Program-made: the position numbers and the translations under genes
DNA from: Ensifer adhaerens
GTDB taxonomy: Bacteria > Pseudomonadota > Alphaproteobacteria > Rhizobiales > Rhizobiaceae
Length of the DNA: 64,000 bases
Direction: 5' to 3'
Assembly (NCBI RefSeq): GCF_002007205.1
Contig: NZ_LAZS01000005.1
Location: 1,302,001-1,366,000, forward strand
Shown: positions 10,331 through 19,545 of the stretch, piece by piece
Position numbering within the stretch: the stretch's first letter is position 1
How the letters are laid out: each line of letters begins with the position of its first letter
Notes under the pieces: generated by a model
What the model saw: the letters and a program-made list of their open reading frames with translations, nothing else
The model's database searches: none
Told to the model about the DNA's origin: nothing

Positions 10331-11518
10331 ATGTCCACCCCCGATCGCATCGACGATGTCGACGCCTTGCGCGGTTTTGCACTGCTCGGCATTCTTCTCG
10401 TCAACAGCATGGCCTTTGCCTCGGCCTTCTACGGCCTGGAACTCTCGGACCCCGCCTTCGGCGGCATCCTCGATCGCAGCGTGCATTTCGTGATCGCCTT
10501 GTTCTTCGAGATGAAATTCTACCTGCTCTTCTCGTTCCTGTTCGGCTACAGCTTCACCCTGCAGATGCGTTCGGCGGAAAAATCCGGCGAGGCCTTCGTG
10601 CCCAGGCTCTTGCGCCGCCAGATGGGCCTCTGGCTGATCGGGCTTGCCCATGCGATCCTGCTTTTCCATGGCGATATTCTCACCACCTACGCGGTGCTTG
10701 GCATCGTCCTCCTGACGCTCAGAAACCGCAGCGATGCGGCCCTCTTCCGCCTGGCGAAATGGCTGGTCCTTATCCTCGCCATCATCTGGGGCACGCTCGG
10801 CATCCTCATCGCTCTGGATCCGATGCCGCTCGATCGGTCTGCCATTCTTTCCGCCGCGGAGGCGGCCGAGCTTGCCTTCCGCGGCGACTGGCAAGCCGTC
10901 ATCGGCCAGCACCTGACGGAGCTCAACTCGGTCTGGATCATCCTCGCGCTGCTGCAAGCGCCATGCGCGCTGGCGATGTTCCTGCTCGGCCTGATCGCCG
11001 GGCGTCGCAAGACCTTAGCGCGGCCGGAGGAGAACAAGGCATTGTTCCAGCGCCTCGTTCGTTCTGGTCTCTGGATCGGCCTGCCCGGCGCCGCCATCTA
11101 CGCCTATGCCAGCATCATAAAGCTTGATTCGCCAATCGCGATCATCGGGCTTTCGATCGGGCTTATCAGCGGCCCGTTTCTCACCGGCGCTTATGTTGGC
11201 GTCATGATGCTGTTTTTCGGGTCCAAGGCCGGCCAACGCCTGCGCGATCTGCTGGCGCCGGCCGGGCGCATGGCGCTTTCCAACTATCTGATGCAGTCGC
11301 TGCTTCTGGCGCTGGTCTTCCACGGCTACGGCCTTGGCCTCATCGGCCAGGTGTCGCCACTGACGACAGTCCTGATCGCTCTTGCCATCTTCATGGTCCA
11401 GCTTTTCACTAGCCGCTGGTGGATGACCCGTTTCGCCTATGGGCCGCTCGAATGGGTACTGCGCTTCATCACTATCTGGCGCGCGCCGCAATGGCGAAAA
11501 GCGGCGCCGGCACGCTAA
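10331..11518 (+). CDS. DUF418 domain-containing membrane protein (YeiB-like)
   Basis: A 395-aa protein with about ten membrane segments. It begins with the family hallmark RIDDVDALRGFALLGILLVNS and continues with FLFGYSFTLQ and FLLGLIAGRRK. The C-terminal DUF418 domain contains APAGRMALSNYLMQS, then FTSRWWMTRFAYGPLEW. The family is distantly related to membrane acyltransferases and its function is not established. The ATG at 10331 follows GGAGACCACC. The unit ends in a strong terminator at 11542. Confidence 0.9.
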   Translation: MSTPDRIDDVDALRGFALLGILLVNSMAFASAFYGLELSDPAFGGILDRSVHFVIALFFEMKFYLLFSFLFGYSFTLQMRSAEKSGEAFVPRLLRRQMGLWLIGLAHAILLFHGDILTTYAVLGIVLLTLRNRSDAALFRLAKWLVLILAIIWGTLGILIALDPMPLDRSAILSAAEAAELAFRGDWQAVIGQHLTELNSVWIILALLQAPCALAMFLLGLIAGRRKTLARPEENKALFQRLVRSGLWIGLPGAAIYAYASIIKLDSPIAIIGLSIGLISGPFLTGAYVGVMMLFFGSKAGQRLRDLLAPAGRMALSNYLMQSLLLALVFHGYGLGLIGQVSPLTTVLIALAIFMVQLFTSRWWMTRFAYGPLEWVLRFITIWRAPQWRKAAPAR

Positions 11519-11541
11519 AAGAAATCAGGTTTGCAATCACC

Positions 11542-11577
11542 AATGCCCGGCACTTTGGACGCCGGGCATTTTCATTT
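11542..11577 (+). terminator. Intrinsic terminator downstream of DUF418 gene
   Basis: A perfect 10-bp stem, AATGCCCGGC (11542-11551) with GCCGGGCATT (11561-11570), is followed by TTCATTT. It separates the DUF418 unit from the sdpR-like gene. Confidence 0.85.
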
Positions 11578-11616
11578 CCGCCCCCCCTCAAGGGCATCAT
11601 ATTTCGTATTTACTCT

Positions 11617-11636
11617 AATTAGATATTTTTCTAAAT
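11617..11636 (+). promoter_or_regulatory. TTAGA-N6-TCTAA inverted repeat, candidate SdpR-type operator
   Basis: TTAGA (11619-11623) and TCTAA (11630-11634) flank six T/A-rich bases in an AT-rich promoter-like stretch about 30 bases before the ArsR-family gene. The location fits autorepression, as for Bacillus SdpR. The match to any known operator was not tested. Confidence 0.45.
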
Positions 11637-11662
11637 ATGAACTCGACAAGGCGAACGAGGCG

Positions 11663-11932
11663 ATGCGGATCAACAGGGTTTTCGAGGCACTTTCTCATCC
11701 GGTACGACGGCAGATTTTGACACTGCTGAAGGCCGGACCGATGAGCGCGGGCGAACTCGCCGAGCATTTCGACCTGACCAAGCCGACGCTGTCAGTGCAT
11801 TTCAACAAGCTGCGGGAGGCGGAACTCGTCGCCATCGAGCGGCGCGGCACCAGCCTCATCTACCACCTCAACATGTCCATCCTCGAAGAGGCGCTCGGCG
11901 GTCTCCTCGGCACAAGGGATCAAACACCATGA
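11663..11932 (+). CDS. ArsR/SmtB-family regulator, SdpR-like autorepressor
   Basis: An 89-aa winged-helix regulator. It opens with VFEALSHPVRRQILTLLK. The recognition helix region is LTKPTLSVHFNKLREAELV and the wing is RRGTSLIYHLN. There are no metal-binding ELCVCD or DXHX10H motifs, as in the SdpR group. The ATG at 11663 follows ACGAGG; the longer upstream frame covers the terminator and operator and is unlikely. The stop overlaps the sdpI-like start as ATGA. Confidence 0.9.
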   Translation: MRINRVFEALSHPVRRQILTLLKAGPMSAGELAEHFDLTKPTLSVHFNKLREAELVAIERRGTSLIYHLNMSILEEALGGLLGTRDQTP

Positions 11933-12576
11933 CCTCGCTTTTGCGCTCCCCGATCGCGCTGGTATCAGGCGGCATTCTGCTTTCCGCCACGCTCGTCGGC
12001 TACCTCGCAATCCCCGCCGAGGCTTCGCTTCCGATCCATTGGGGCGTCGATGGCACCGCCGACGCCTTCTGGCCGCGTGACCGGGCGCTGGCGCTGGCGC
12101 CCGTGGCGGTTGCCGTGCTTGCCGCACTCTCACTTGCCGTCGCTCGATTTGCACCACAGGCCGAGCTTCAGGCAGGCCGGCATATCGCCCAAGTCACCCT
12201 CCCCGGCATCCTCGCGCTCTTTGCCGCCATTCAGGCGGTGATCGTGCTGATCGGGCTCGGCATCGATCTCCCGATGACGCGCGTGATCGCGTTCAGCCTC
12301 GGGCTTCTGTCGATCGTCGTCGGCAACGTCCTGCCGAAATCGCAGCCGAACGGCCTTGCCGGCATCCGACTGCCATGGACGCTCTCCGACGCCGCCAACT
12401 GGCGAGCGACGCACCGGCTTGCGGGGCTGCTGATGGTCTGCGCAGGGATCACCTTGGCGCTGCTGGCCCTCGCCATGAGCACCGGTCCCGCGCTTGCCGC
12501 AGCCACAATCGCCGCGATGCTGCTGCCGGTCGCAATCGCCACGCTCTACAGCTACCGCCTCACCCGCCGGAATTAG
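11929..12576 (+). CDS. SdpI-family membrane protein (DUF1648 + SdpI/YhfL)
   Basis: A 215-aa protein with six predicted membrane segments. The N-terminal DUF1648 motif is LPIHWGVDGTADAFWPRD. The C-terminal SdpI motif is NGLAGIRLPWTLSDAANWRA followed by THRLAG. In Bacillus, SdpI gives immunity to the SdpC toxin and sequesters SdpR at the membrane when the toxin is bound. Here only the regulator/SdpI pair is present, with no sdpABC. It therefore more likely senses or resists an external membrane-active agent. Coupled to the regulator by ATGA. Confidence 0.9.
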   Translation: MTSLLRSPIALVSGGILLSATLVGYLAIPAEASLPIHWGVDGTADAFWPRDRALALAPVAVAVLAALSLAVARFAPQAELQAGRHIAQVTLPGILALFAAIQAVIVLIGLGIDLPMTRVIAFSLGLLSIVVGNVLPKSQPNGLAGIRLPWTLSDAANWRATHRLAGLLMVCAGITLALLALAMSTGPALAAATIAAMLLPVAIATLYSYRLTRRN

Positions 12577-12627
12577 TGGCTCCGGGCGTCGCAGTTCAGC
12601 CGCGGCGTAACGCGCCAGCACAAATGC

Positions 12628-12655
12628 AAAAGGCCGGTCTTGCGACCGGCCTTTT
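12628..12655. terminator. Bidirectional intrinsic terminator between sdpI-like gene and pyrG
   Basis: AAAAGGCCGGTC and GACCGGCCTTTT form a 12-bp stem with a 4-base loop. The A- and T-runs serve both converging transcripts. Confidence 0.88.
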
Positions 12656-12675
12656 ATGTTTTACCCGATGTCGCC

Positions 12676-14391
<1,716 letters not shown>

Positions 14392-14392
14392 T

Positions 14393-14429
14393 CACACAAA
14401 ACAAAACCGGCGGATGAAACATCCGCCGG
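14393..14429 (-). terminator. Intrinsic terminator downstream of secG
   Basis: A 10-bp perfect stem, CCGGCGGATG (14407-14416) with CATCCGCCGG (14420-14429), has a 3-base loop. On the minus strand it runs into TTTTGTTTTG. It ends the secG transcript before pyrG. Confidence 0.88.
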
Positions 14430-14451
14430 CGGGTTCTTCAGAATTGCGACC

Positions 14452-14943
14452 TTATTGGCCGCTGGGAACTTGCGATCCCGAGTTGTTGTTGGCACCACCA
14501 GCCGGTGCCGGGGTCGTTGCACCGCCGGCCGGGGCTTCGCCCGTCGTTGCCGGTGCGGTCGTCGAGGGGACGCCATTGCCAGCCGGAGCAGCATTGCCGG
14601 TCGCCGGCTGCTGTTCAGTCGCGCCGCCAGCCGGAGCCGGAGCGCCGCCACCGAGCGAATTGAGGACGCCACCACCGTTCGAGCTGGTGCCCGGGATACG
14701 GTCGAGGATGTCGGTCGCCTGCGGCTGGTAACGCGCAAGGATGCCCATGCCGAGCGCCAGGACGAAGAAGAGTGCGGCAAGGATCGCGGTCGTGCGGGTC
14801 AGCGCATTGGCCGTACCGCGCGCGGACATGAAGCCCGAGCCGCCTCCGATGCCAAGGCCCCCGCCTTCGGAACGCTGAATGAGAACGACGCCGATCAGGG
14901 CGACGACGACCATGAGATAGATGACGAGTAGTACGGTCTGCAT
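14452..14943 (-). CDS. secG: Protein translocase subunit SecG
   Basis: An auxiliary subunit of the SecYEG channel, 163 aa. Two membrane segments are visible (residues 1-22 and 52-72), with the family motif VVLIQRSEGGGLGIGGG and FMSARGTANALTRTTAILA. As in other Rhizobiales the C-terminus is a long, disordered tail rich in Ala, Pro and Gly (about residues 85-163). The ATG at 14943 follows GGAAGC; the 12-residue upstream extension is less likely. The gene lies between tpiA and pyrG. Confidence 0.95.
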   Translation of the reverse strand: MQTVLLVIYLMVVVALIGVVLIQRSEGGGLGIGGGSGFMSARGTANALTRTTAILAALFFVLALGMGILARYQPQATDILDRIPGTSSNGGGVLNSLGGGAPAPAGGATEQQPATGNAAPAGNGVPSTTAPATTGEAPAGGATTPAPAGGANNNSGSQVPSGQ

Positions 14944-15074
14944 CAGCTTCCAGTCCTGCCCTTGGGGCACACGAATCAAACCATGCGCAAACTCGGCATG
15001 GCCGGGCGCAATTTTCGCGCCTCTTTATACCATGCCGTGCGCCATTAAAAGCCCCTGCCCGGCGCTCCGGGCGA

Positions 15075-15845
15075 TCAGGCCGTCAATTCTTCATAAGCCC
15101 GGTAGATGGCGAGGAAGTCTTCGGCTTTCAAGCTCGCGCCACCGATGAGGGCGCCATCGACATTGGCAACACCCATCAATTCCCTAGCGTTCGACGGCTT
15201 GACCGACCCACCATAGAGGATGCGCATCTTGGCGCCGGCGTCGGCAAAGCGTGCGACCAGTTCCTTGCGCATGAAGGCATGGGCCTCCTCGACATCGGCC
15301 GCCGTCGGCGTCAGCCCGGTGCCGATCGCCCAGACGGGCTCGTAGGCAATCACGGTGTTTTCGGCCGTCGTGGCATCCGGCAGGCTTTCGGCGAGCTGGC
15401 GCTTCAGGACGTCGAGCGTCTTGCCGGACTTGCGCTCGTCGCCGGTCTCGCCGATGCAGACGATCGCCACGAGTTCCGCGGCATGCGCCGCTTCCGTCTT
15501 GGCACGCACCAGGGCATCGCTTTCGGCGTGATCGGTACGGCGCTCGGAGTGGCCAACGATGACGTGGGTGCCGAAGCAATCAGCAATCATTTCGGCCGAG
15601 AGGTCGCCGGTGTGCGCGCCCGACTGCTTCTGGTGGCAGTCCTGCGCGCCGATCAAAAGCGGGCTGTCGTCGCAAAGCGCCGTCGCCACGTAAAGCAGCG
15701 TTGCCGGCGGGCAGATCAGCGTTTCGACCTTGGCGGAGAGTTCGCCCTTGACCCCTTCGGCCATCGCCTTGATCTGATCGAGCGAGGCGCGGGTTCCGTT
15801 CATCTTCCAGTTGCCGGCGACGAGCGGGCGGATATCGGGCGTCAT
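15075..15845 (-). CDS. tpiA: Triosephosphate isomerase
   Basis: It interconverts dihydroxyacetone phosphate and glyceraldehyde 3-phosphate. The protein has 256 aa. The N-terminal substrate residues are in AGNWKMNG. The catalytic His is in [10 protein letters not shown], the catalytic Glu in [13 protein letters not shown], and the phosphate-binding loop near the C-terminus is ILYGGSVKP. The ATG at 15845 gives the conserved start [17 protein letters not shown]. The GHSERR motif is followed by TDHAES in place of the usual extended loop, a small variation. Confidence 0.98.
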   Translation of the reverse strand: MTPDIRPLVAGNWKMNGTRASLDQIKAMAEGVKGELSAKVETLICPPATLLYVATALCDDSPLLIGAQDCHQKQSGAHTGDLSAEMIADCFGTHVIVGHSERRTDHAESDALVRAKTEAAHAAELVAIVCIGETGDERKSGKTLDVLKRQLAESLPDATTAENTVIAYEPVWAIGTGLTPTAADVEEAHAFMRKELVARFADAGAKMRILYGGSVKPSNARELMGVANVDGALIGGASLKAEDFLAIYRAYEELTA

Positions 15846-15990
15846 GCAGTTTCCTCCGGATGCTTTTCTCCGGAAGCGGCCTAGCAAATGCAGCCGGCAA
15901 ATAAAAGCACCGCCGGCGATTATTCATGGGCGGCGGGACCGGCTGCCCTGCCCCGCCGCAAGCATTTTCAGGCGCGACGCGTCAGGCAGA

Positions 15991-16884
15991 TCACGGCGAA
16001 GGGCGCCCGATCTGCTGGCCAACTTCCCGCGTCGACCCGGCCTTTGCGGCCGCAATCGCATACATCAGCGGCAGGCTCGGCATCGTCGAAGGCGGCGCCA
16101 TGCGCCCGCCGCCAAGGTCGCGCATGCCTTCGAAGCCCACCCAGCCATTGGCATAGGGATACTCCTTCAGGCATTCGATCCCGAGCCCGGCGTCGATCAG
16201 GGCCTGCACGACATCGGCGATACCCCAATTGAACTCGAAGGAGGGGTGTGGATTGGTGAAGCCCACGACGCCCTCCCGGTAGCCGCCGTGCGCAAGGCCT
16301 GCGCCCGAGTCGGCGACATAGTCGCCGACGCCCGCTTCTGCCACCGGCTCCCTGGGGGCGTAGTCGTAGTGGGGCTTCCAGCTCTGATCGAAGACCATCG
16401 CAAAGGGATGGAACTCGATGAACGCGAAACGCCCGCCAGGCTTCAGCACATCGGCGATGCCACGCGCCCAGACACCGAGGTCCGATAGCCAGCAAATGGT
16501 ACCATAGGAAGCAAATACGCGATCGAACCGGCGGCCGGCCTTGCGGGCGTCGTCGAACCACTGGAACAAGTCCGACCGTTCGAAGGCAGCGGCGACGCCA
16601 CTTTCCGTCGAAAGGCGTGTGGCAAAGGCGATCGCCTCGTCCGAGATATCGACGCCCGTCACATTCGCGCCGCGCCGCGCAAGGCTCAGGCTGTCCTGAC
16701 CGGAATTGCACTGCAGATGGAGGAGGTCGAGCCCGGCGAGATCACCGAGCAATTCGATCTCCTCCGGATAGAGCGTGGAGCCGCCGGCGCGGAAGAAGGC
16801 GGCCTGGTCGCCCTTGTGGCTATTGTGCGCGACGGTCGCGGCGTTCCAGGAGAGGCGGTTGGCCTCGTGCAGATCTATACTCAT
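15991..16884 (-). CDS. SAM-dependent class I methyltransferase
   Basis: A 297-aa methyltransferase. The Rossmann domain has motif I DLLHLQCNSGQDSLSLARRG, then VTGVDISDEAIAFA, the acidic segment FDRVFASYGTICWL, and VLKPGGRFAFIEFHP. The long C-terminal part includes EFNWGIADVVQALIDAG, FGF-type methyltransferase features of the UbiE/Methyltransf_25 group. The substrate is unknown. It is not closely similar to the methyltransferase at 6126. The ATG at 16884 lies in the middle of a longer open frame and fits the family N-terminus. Confidence 0.85.
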   Translation of the reverse strand: MSIDLHEANRLSWNAATVAHNSHKGDQAAFFRAGGSTLYPEEIELLGDLAGLDLLHLQCNSGQDSLSLARRGANVTGVDISDEAIAFATRLSTESGVAAAFERSDLFQWFDDARKAGRRFDRVFASYGTICWLSDLGVWARGIADVLKPGGRFAFIEFHPFAMVFDQSWKPHYDYAPREPVAEAGVGDYVADSGAGLAHGGYREGVVGFTNPHPSFEFNWGIADVVQALIDAGLGIECLKEYPYANGWVGFEGMRDLGGGRMAPPSTMPSLPLMYAIAAAKAGSTREVGQQIGRPSP

Positions 16885-16949
16885 TTTTCTACTCACGAAA
16901 ATCCCGGCGCCGGGCACGGAACATGCTGCTCAGTGCCCGCGCCACGTTT

Positions 16950-17435
16950 TTAGAACTTCAGAACGGCCTCAAGCTCGTCGTCATAGTACTCGCCCGTCGG
17001 CTTGAAGCCGAGGCCGTGGTAAAACCCCTCGGGACTGCCGGGGCCCTGTCCGTAGCTCGTGTAGAGCTCGTGAAGGCCGCGCGCCTTCAGATCGCGCACG
17101 ACAAGGGCGATGGCCTGCTTGCCGTAACCTTTGCCCTGGAAAGGCCGGGCAATCATGAAGCGCCAGAGATAGACACCCGGGCAATCGATGCCGTCGTCCC
17201 AGTCGGATCCTTCGTGCAGCATGATGAAGCCGATGAGCGTTTCGTCGGCATAGACCGCACGGAACCAGGCATTCTCGGAAAAATGCGCCTCGGCGATCGA
17301 GGTGCCGTTGTCCGCCACCATGTTGCGCTGTTCGTCGCTCAGCGTTTCGCTGAGTTCGCAGACGTCGCAGACGGTCAGGGCTGATATGCGCCGAAGGGTA
17401 ATTTCGGCATCAGCCGGCAATACGGTTTCACTCAT
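16950..17435 (-). CDS. GNAT-family N-acetyltransferase
   Basis: A 161-aa acetyltransferase of the diamine/spermidine acetyltransferase (BltD/PaiA-like) type. Motif A, which binds acetyl-CoA, is WRFMIARPFQGKGYGKQAI (about 91-110). The C-terminal motif B reads GPGSPEGFYHGLGFKPTGE, followed by an acidic tail. A polyamine substrate is possible from the family but not shown. The ATG at 17435 follows AAGGAG at ideal spacing. Confidence 0.88.
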   Translation of the reverse strand: MSETVLPADAEITLRRISALTVCDVCELSETLSDEQRNMVADNGTSIAEAHFSENAWFRAVYADETLIGFIMLHEGSDWDDGIDCPGVYLWRFMIARPFQGKGYGKQAIALVVRDLKARGLHELYTSYGQGPGSPEGFYHGLGFKPTGEYYDDELEAVLKF

Positions 17436-17461
17436 GGGAAACTCCTTAGAAAAATCAAAAT

Positions 17462-17490
17462 GTTAAAAAAGGGCCGGAACCAGAACGGCC
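17462..17490 (-). terminator. Intrinsic terminator downstream of the 17619-18098 gene
   Basis: The stem GGCCG/CGGCC with a 9-base loop (17472-17490) runs on the minus strand into CCTTTTTTAACA. It lies about 130 bases past the stop of the upstream gene. Confidence 0.65.
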
Positions 17491-17618
17491 AGCCTCGAAT
17501 CACCCGCTAAAGGGGCAATCGGCGGATAGAATGAAATCATGGCGAGAAAACGCCACCTCTGAATTGCCGGTATCCCGCCAGATTCCGGCACCGCTATGTC
17601 ATGGCTATGCGCCCGCCT

Positions 17619-18098
17619 TCACTTGGAGCGACCGGCCGTCGGCCGGTCGTCGCCGTTCTCCAAACCGGCGATCGCCGCGTGAACGTCGCCTTCGAGATCC
17701 TCGTCGAACTGCTCGAAGATCGCATCTCCGATCAGGGCGTGAACCTCGCGAAGATAGGGTGCTGCCGCCTCGCCTTCGCCAAGCGCCAGATGAGCGCGCG
17801 CGATCGAAAGCGACGAAAGCGGCTGGCGCCGTGCGAGTGTCCACTCACGGGCAAGCAGAGAGACGGCAATACTCTCCCGATGGTGCCCCGCATCGCAAAG
17901 TGCGGCGCCGTAGCCGCTCTTGACCCAGTAGTACATGTCCGTGAAAGCGAGGTGGGCATCGGCTATGTCGGATGCCAGACGCCAGGCATCGACCGCCTTG
18001 CCATATTCGCCTTCGGTTCCAAGCCGAATGCCCGCACGAGCGTGCTCGTAGGCTTCCCGTTCATGCGGGTTCATTGGTGTCGTTTTCTTCTTTGTCAT
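17619..18098 (-). CDS. Hypothetical helical-repeat (TPR-like) protein
   Basis: A 159-aa soluble protein with no signal peptide. It is largely alpha-helical, with TPR-like pairs: EAYEHARAGIRLGTEGEYGKA (in part), ALCDAGHHRESIAVSLLAREW and ARAHLALGEGEAAAPYLREV. An acidic end (FDEDLEGDVHAAI) precedes a short basic tail. The ATG at 18098 (MTKKKTTPMNPHE) fits better than the longer frame, which starts in intergenic DNA. No partner is suggested by the neighbours. Confidence 0.65.
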   Translation of the reverse strand: MTKKKTTPMNPHEREAYEHARAGIRLGTEGEYGKAVDAWRLASDIADAHLAFTDMYYWVKSGYGAALCDAGHHRESIAVSLLAREWTLARRQPLSSLSIARAHLALGEGEAAAPYLREVHALIGDAIFEQFDEDLEGDVHAAIAGLENGDDRPTAGRSK

Positions 18099-18232
18099 GT
18101 ACGCCAGTCCACATGCTCCCGGGAACAACCCCTCCGTGTCCCCTCCATTGGCAAATGGACCATAGCTTGCCGAAATCAACAAGGATCTCAGTGCAATTTT
18201 ATGGTATTACAGGCGAATAAAAGCACGAACTC

Positions 18233-18913
18233 ATGAGTCATACCGCAGTCGCCGAGCCAATAGCGGCCGGGCGAACGGCCACGAGGTCGGGCATGCTGCG
18301 CAACGACAAAGCCGGATTTGGATGGATCACCATCGTCCTCCACTGGGCGATTGCGGCGCTGATCCTAGCCCTGCTCGGCCTCGGCTTCGTCATGCGGCGA
18401 ACACCCGTCGATCCGGCGCTGCAGTTTTCGCTTTATCAATGGCACAAGTCGCTCGGCTTCACCGCACTCGGGCTGGCAACGATCCGTGCCCTGTGGCACC
18501 TGGTCGAGGTTCGCCCGCGTCCGCCCGCAGGCCTCAACATGCTCGAGCGCCACGCGGCCAGCACTACCCATGTCGTGCTCATCGTGCTCGCGCTTGCCGT
18601 TCCGCTTGCCGGTTGGGCGGTAGCATCGACATCGACGCTGAACATTCCGAGCTTCTACTTCAACTGGATCGTCATTCCCCATCTGCCGATGGCGAAGTCG
18701 GAAGCTGCCGAAAACTTCTGGACGCTCGTCCATATGACGCTCGCCTATCTCCTGCTCAGCTTCGTCGCGCTTCACGCTCTCGCCGCCCTCTACCACCACT
18801 TCGCACGCCGCGACGACGTCCTCGTCCGCATGCTTCAGACCGGCTCTCGCCAACGCGCGTCCTCCCAGGCGGCAGGATCGGATCCGGTTATCGCCGGAAG
18901 GAAGAAACCATGA
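18233..18913 (+). CDS. Cytochrome b561-family membrane protein
   Basis: A 226-aa di-heme b-type cytochrome with four membrane helices. Heme-ligand His candidates are in VLHWAIAALILA, YQWHKSLGF, ASTTHVVLIV and VALHALAALYHH. The family moves electrons from the quinone pool, for example to respond to superoxide (as CybB). It is coupled by ATGA to a YceI-family gene, a common pairing in proteobacteria. The C-terminus ends in a basic, flexible tail. Confidence 0.93.
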   Translation: MSHTAVAEPIAAGRTATRSGMLRNDKAGFGWITIVLHWAIAALILALLGLGFVMRRTPVDPALQFSLYQWHKSLGFTALGLATIRALWHLVEVRPRPPAGLNMLERHAASTTHVVLIVLALAVPLAGWAVASTSTLNIPSFYFNWIVIPHLPMAKSEAAENFWTLVHMTLAYLLLSFVALHALAALYHHFARRDDVLVRMLQTGSRQRASSQAAGSDPVIAGRKKP

Positions 18914-19509
18914 CACTGCGCTCGCAATCACCAACGAAGACCATTGCTTTCACGCTGCTGCTGGCTCTGGGGAGCGTTCCATCGTCCGCCACTGCCGCCG
19001 CACCGGACCTCGCCGATGCCGCCGGCAACTACGGCATCACGTCGGCTTCCCGCATCCACTTTACGGTTGCCCAGGCGGGTGGCGGCGGCATTGTCGGCGA
19101 TTTCGCCAAGTTTTCCGGCAATTTCCGCATCGACCGAAATGATGTCGGCCACTCGACGGTCGAGTTCACGCTTTATCCGGAAAGCGTGAAGACGGGAGAA
19201 AAGCGGATTGAGGATTTCCTGAAGTCGAGCGCCGTCTTCGACACCGCGAACTACAACACCGTCACTTTCCGCTCGACGAATGTGAAGCAGACCGGCCCCG
19301 ATACGGCGGCGGTCGAAGGTACGCTTACGGCGCGCGGAACCTCGCGGAAGGAACGCTTTTTGGTGACGCTGCTTGACTGGAGCCGTGGTTCGATCGCCTT
19401 CAACATCCGCGGCAACATTCATCGCTCGCCCTATGGCATGGATGTTGGCACGCCGATCTATTCCAACGTTGTCCAGTTCGACATGAACATCAAAGGGCAG
19501 AGGCGCTGA
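18910..19509 (+). CDS. YceI-family periplasmic lipid-binding protein
   Basis: A 199-aa exported protein. Residues 1-31 form a signal peptide ending ATAAA. The mature part is the YceI lipocalin-like barrel with YGITSASRIHFTVAQ, STVEFTLYPESVKTGEKR, EDFLKSSAVFDTANYNTVTF and RSPYGMDVGTPI. Family members bind isoprenoid chains. Together with the cytochrome b561 it probably handles a quinone or similar lipid at the membrane face; that role is inferred from the pairing. Start by ATGA overlap. Confidence 0.93.
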   Translation: MTLRSQSPTKTIAFTLLLALGSVPSSATAAAPDLADAAGNYGITSASRIHFTVAQAGGGGIVGDFAKFSGNFRIDRNDVGHSTVEFTLYPESVKTGEKRIEDFLKSSAVFDTANYNTVTFRSTNVKQTGPDTAAVEGTLTARGTSRKERFLVTLLDWSRGSIAFNIRGNIHRSPYGMDVGTPIYSNVVQFDMNIKGQRR

Positions 19510-19545
19510 ATGCCCCTGCCCCTTGGAAAGCGATAGGTCCGTCGG

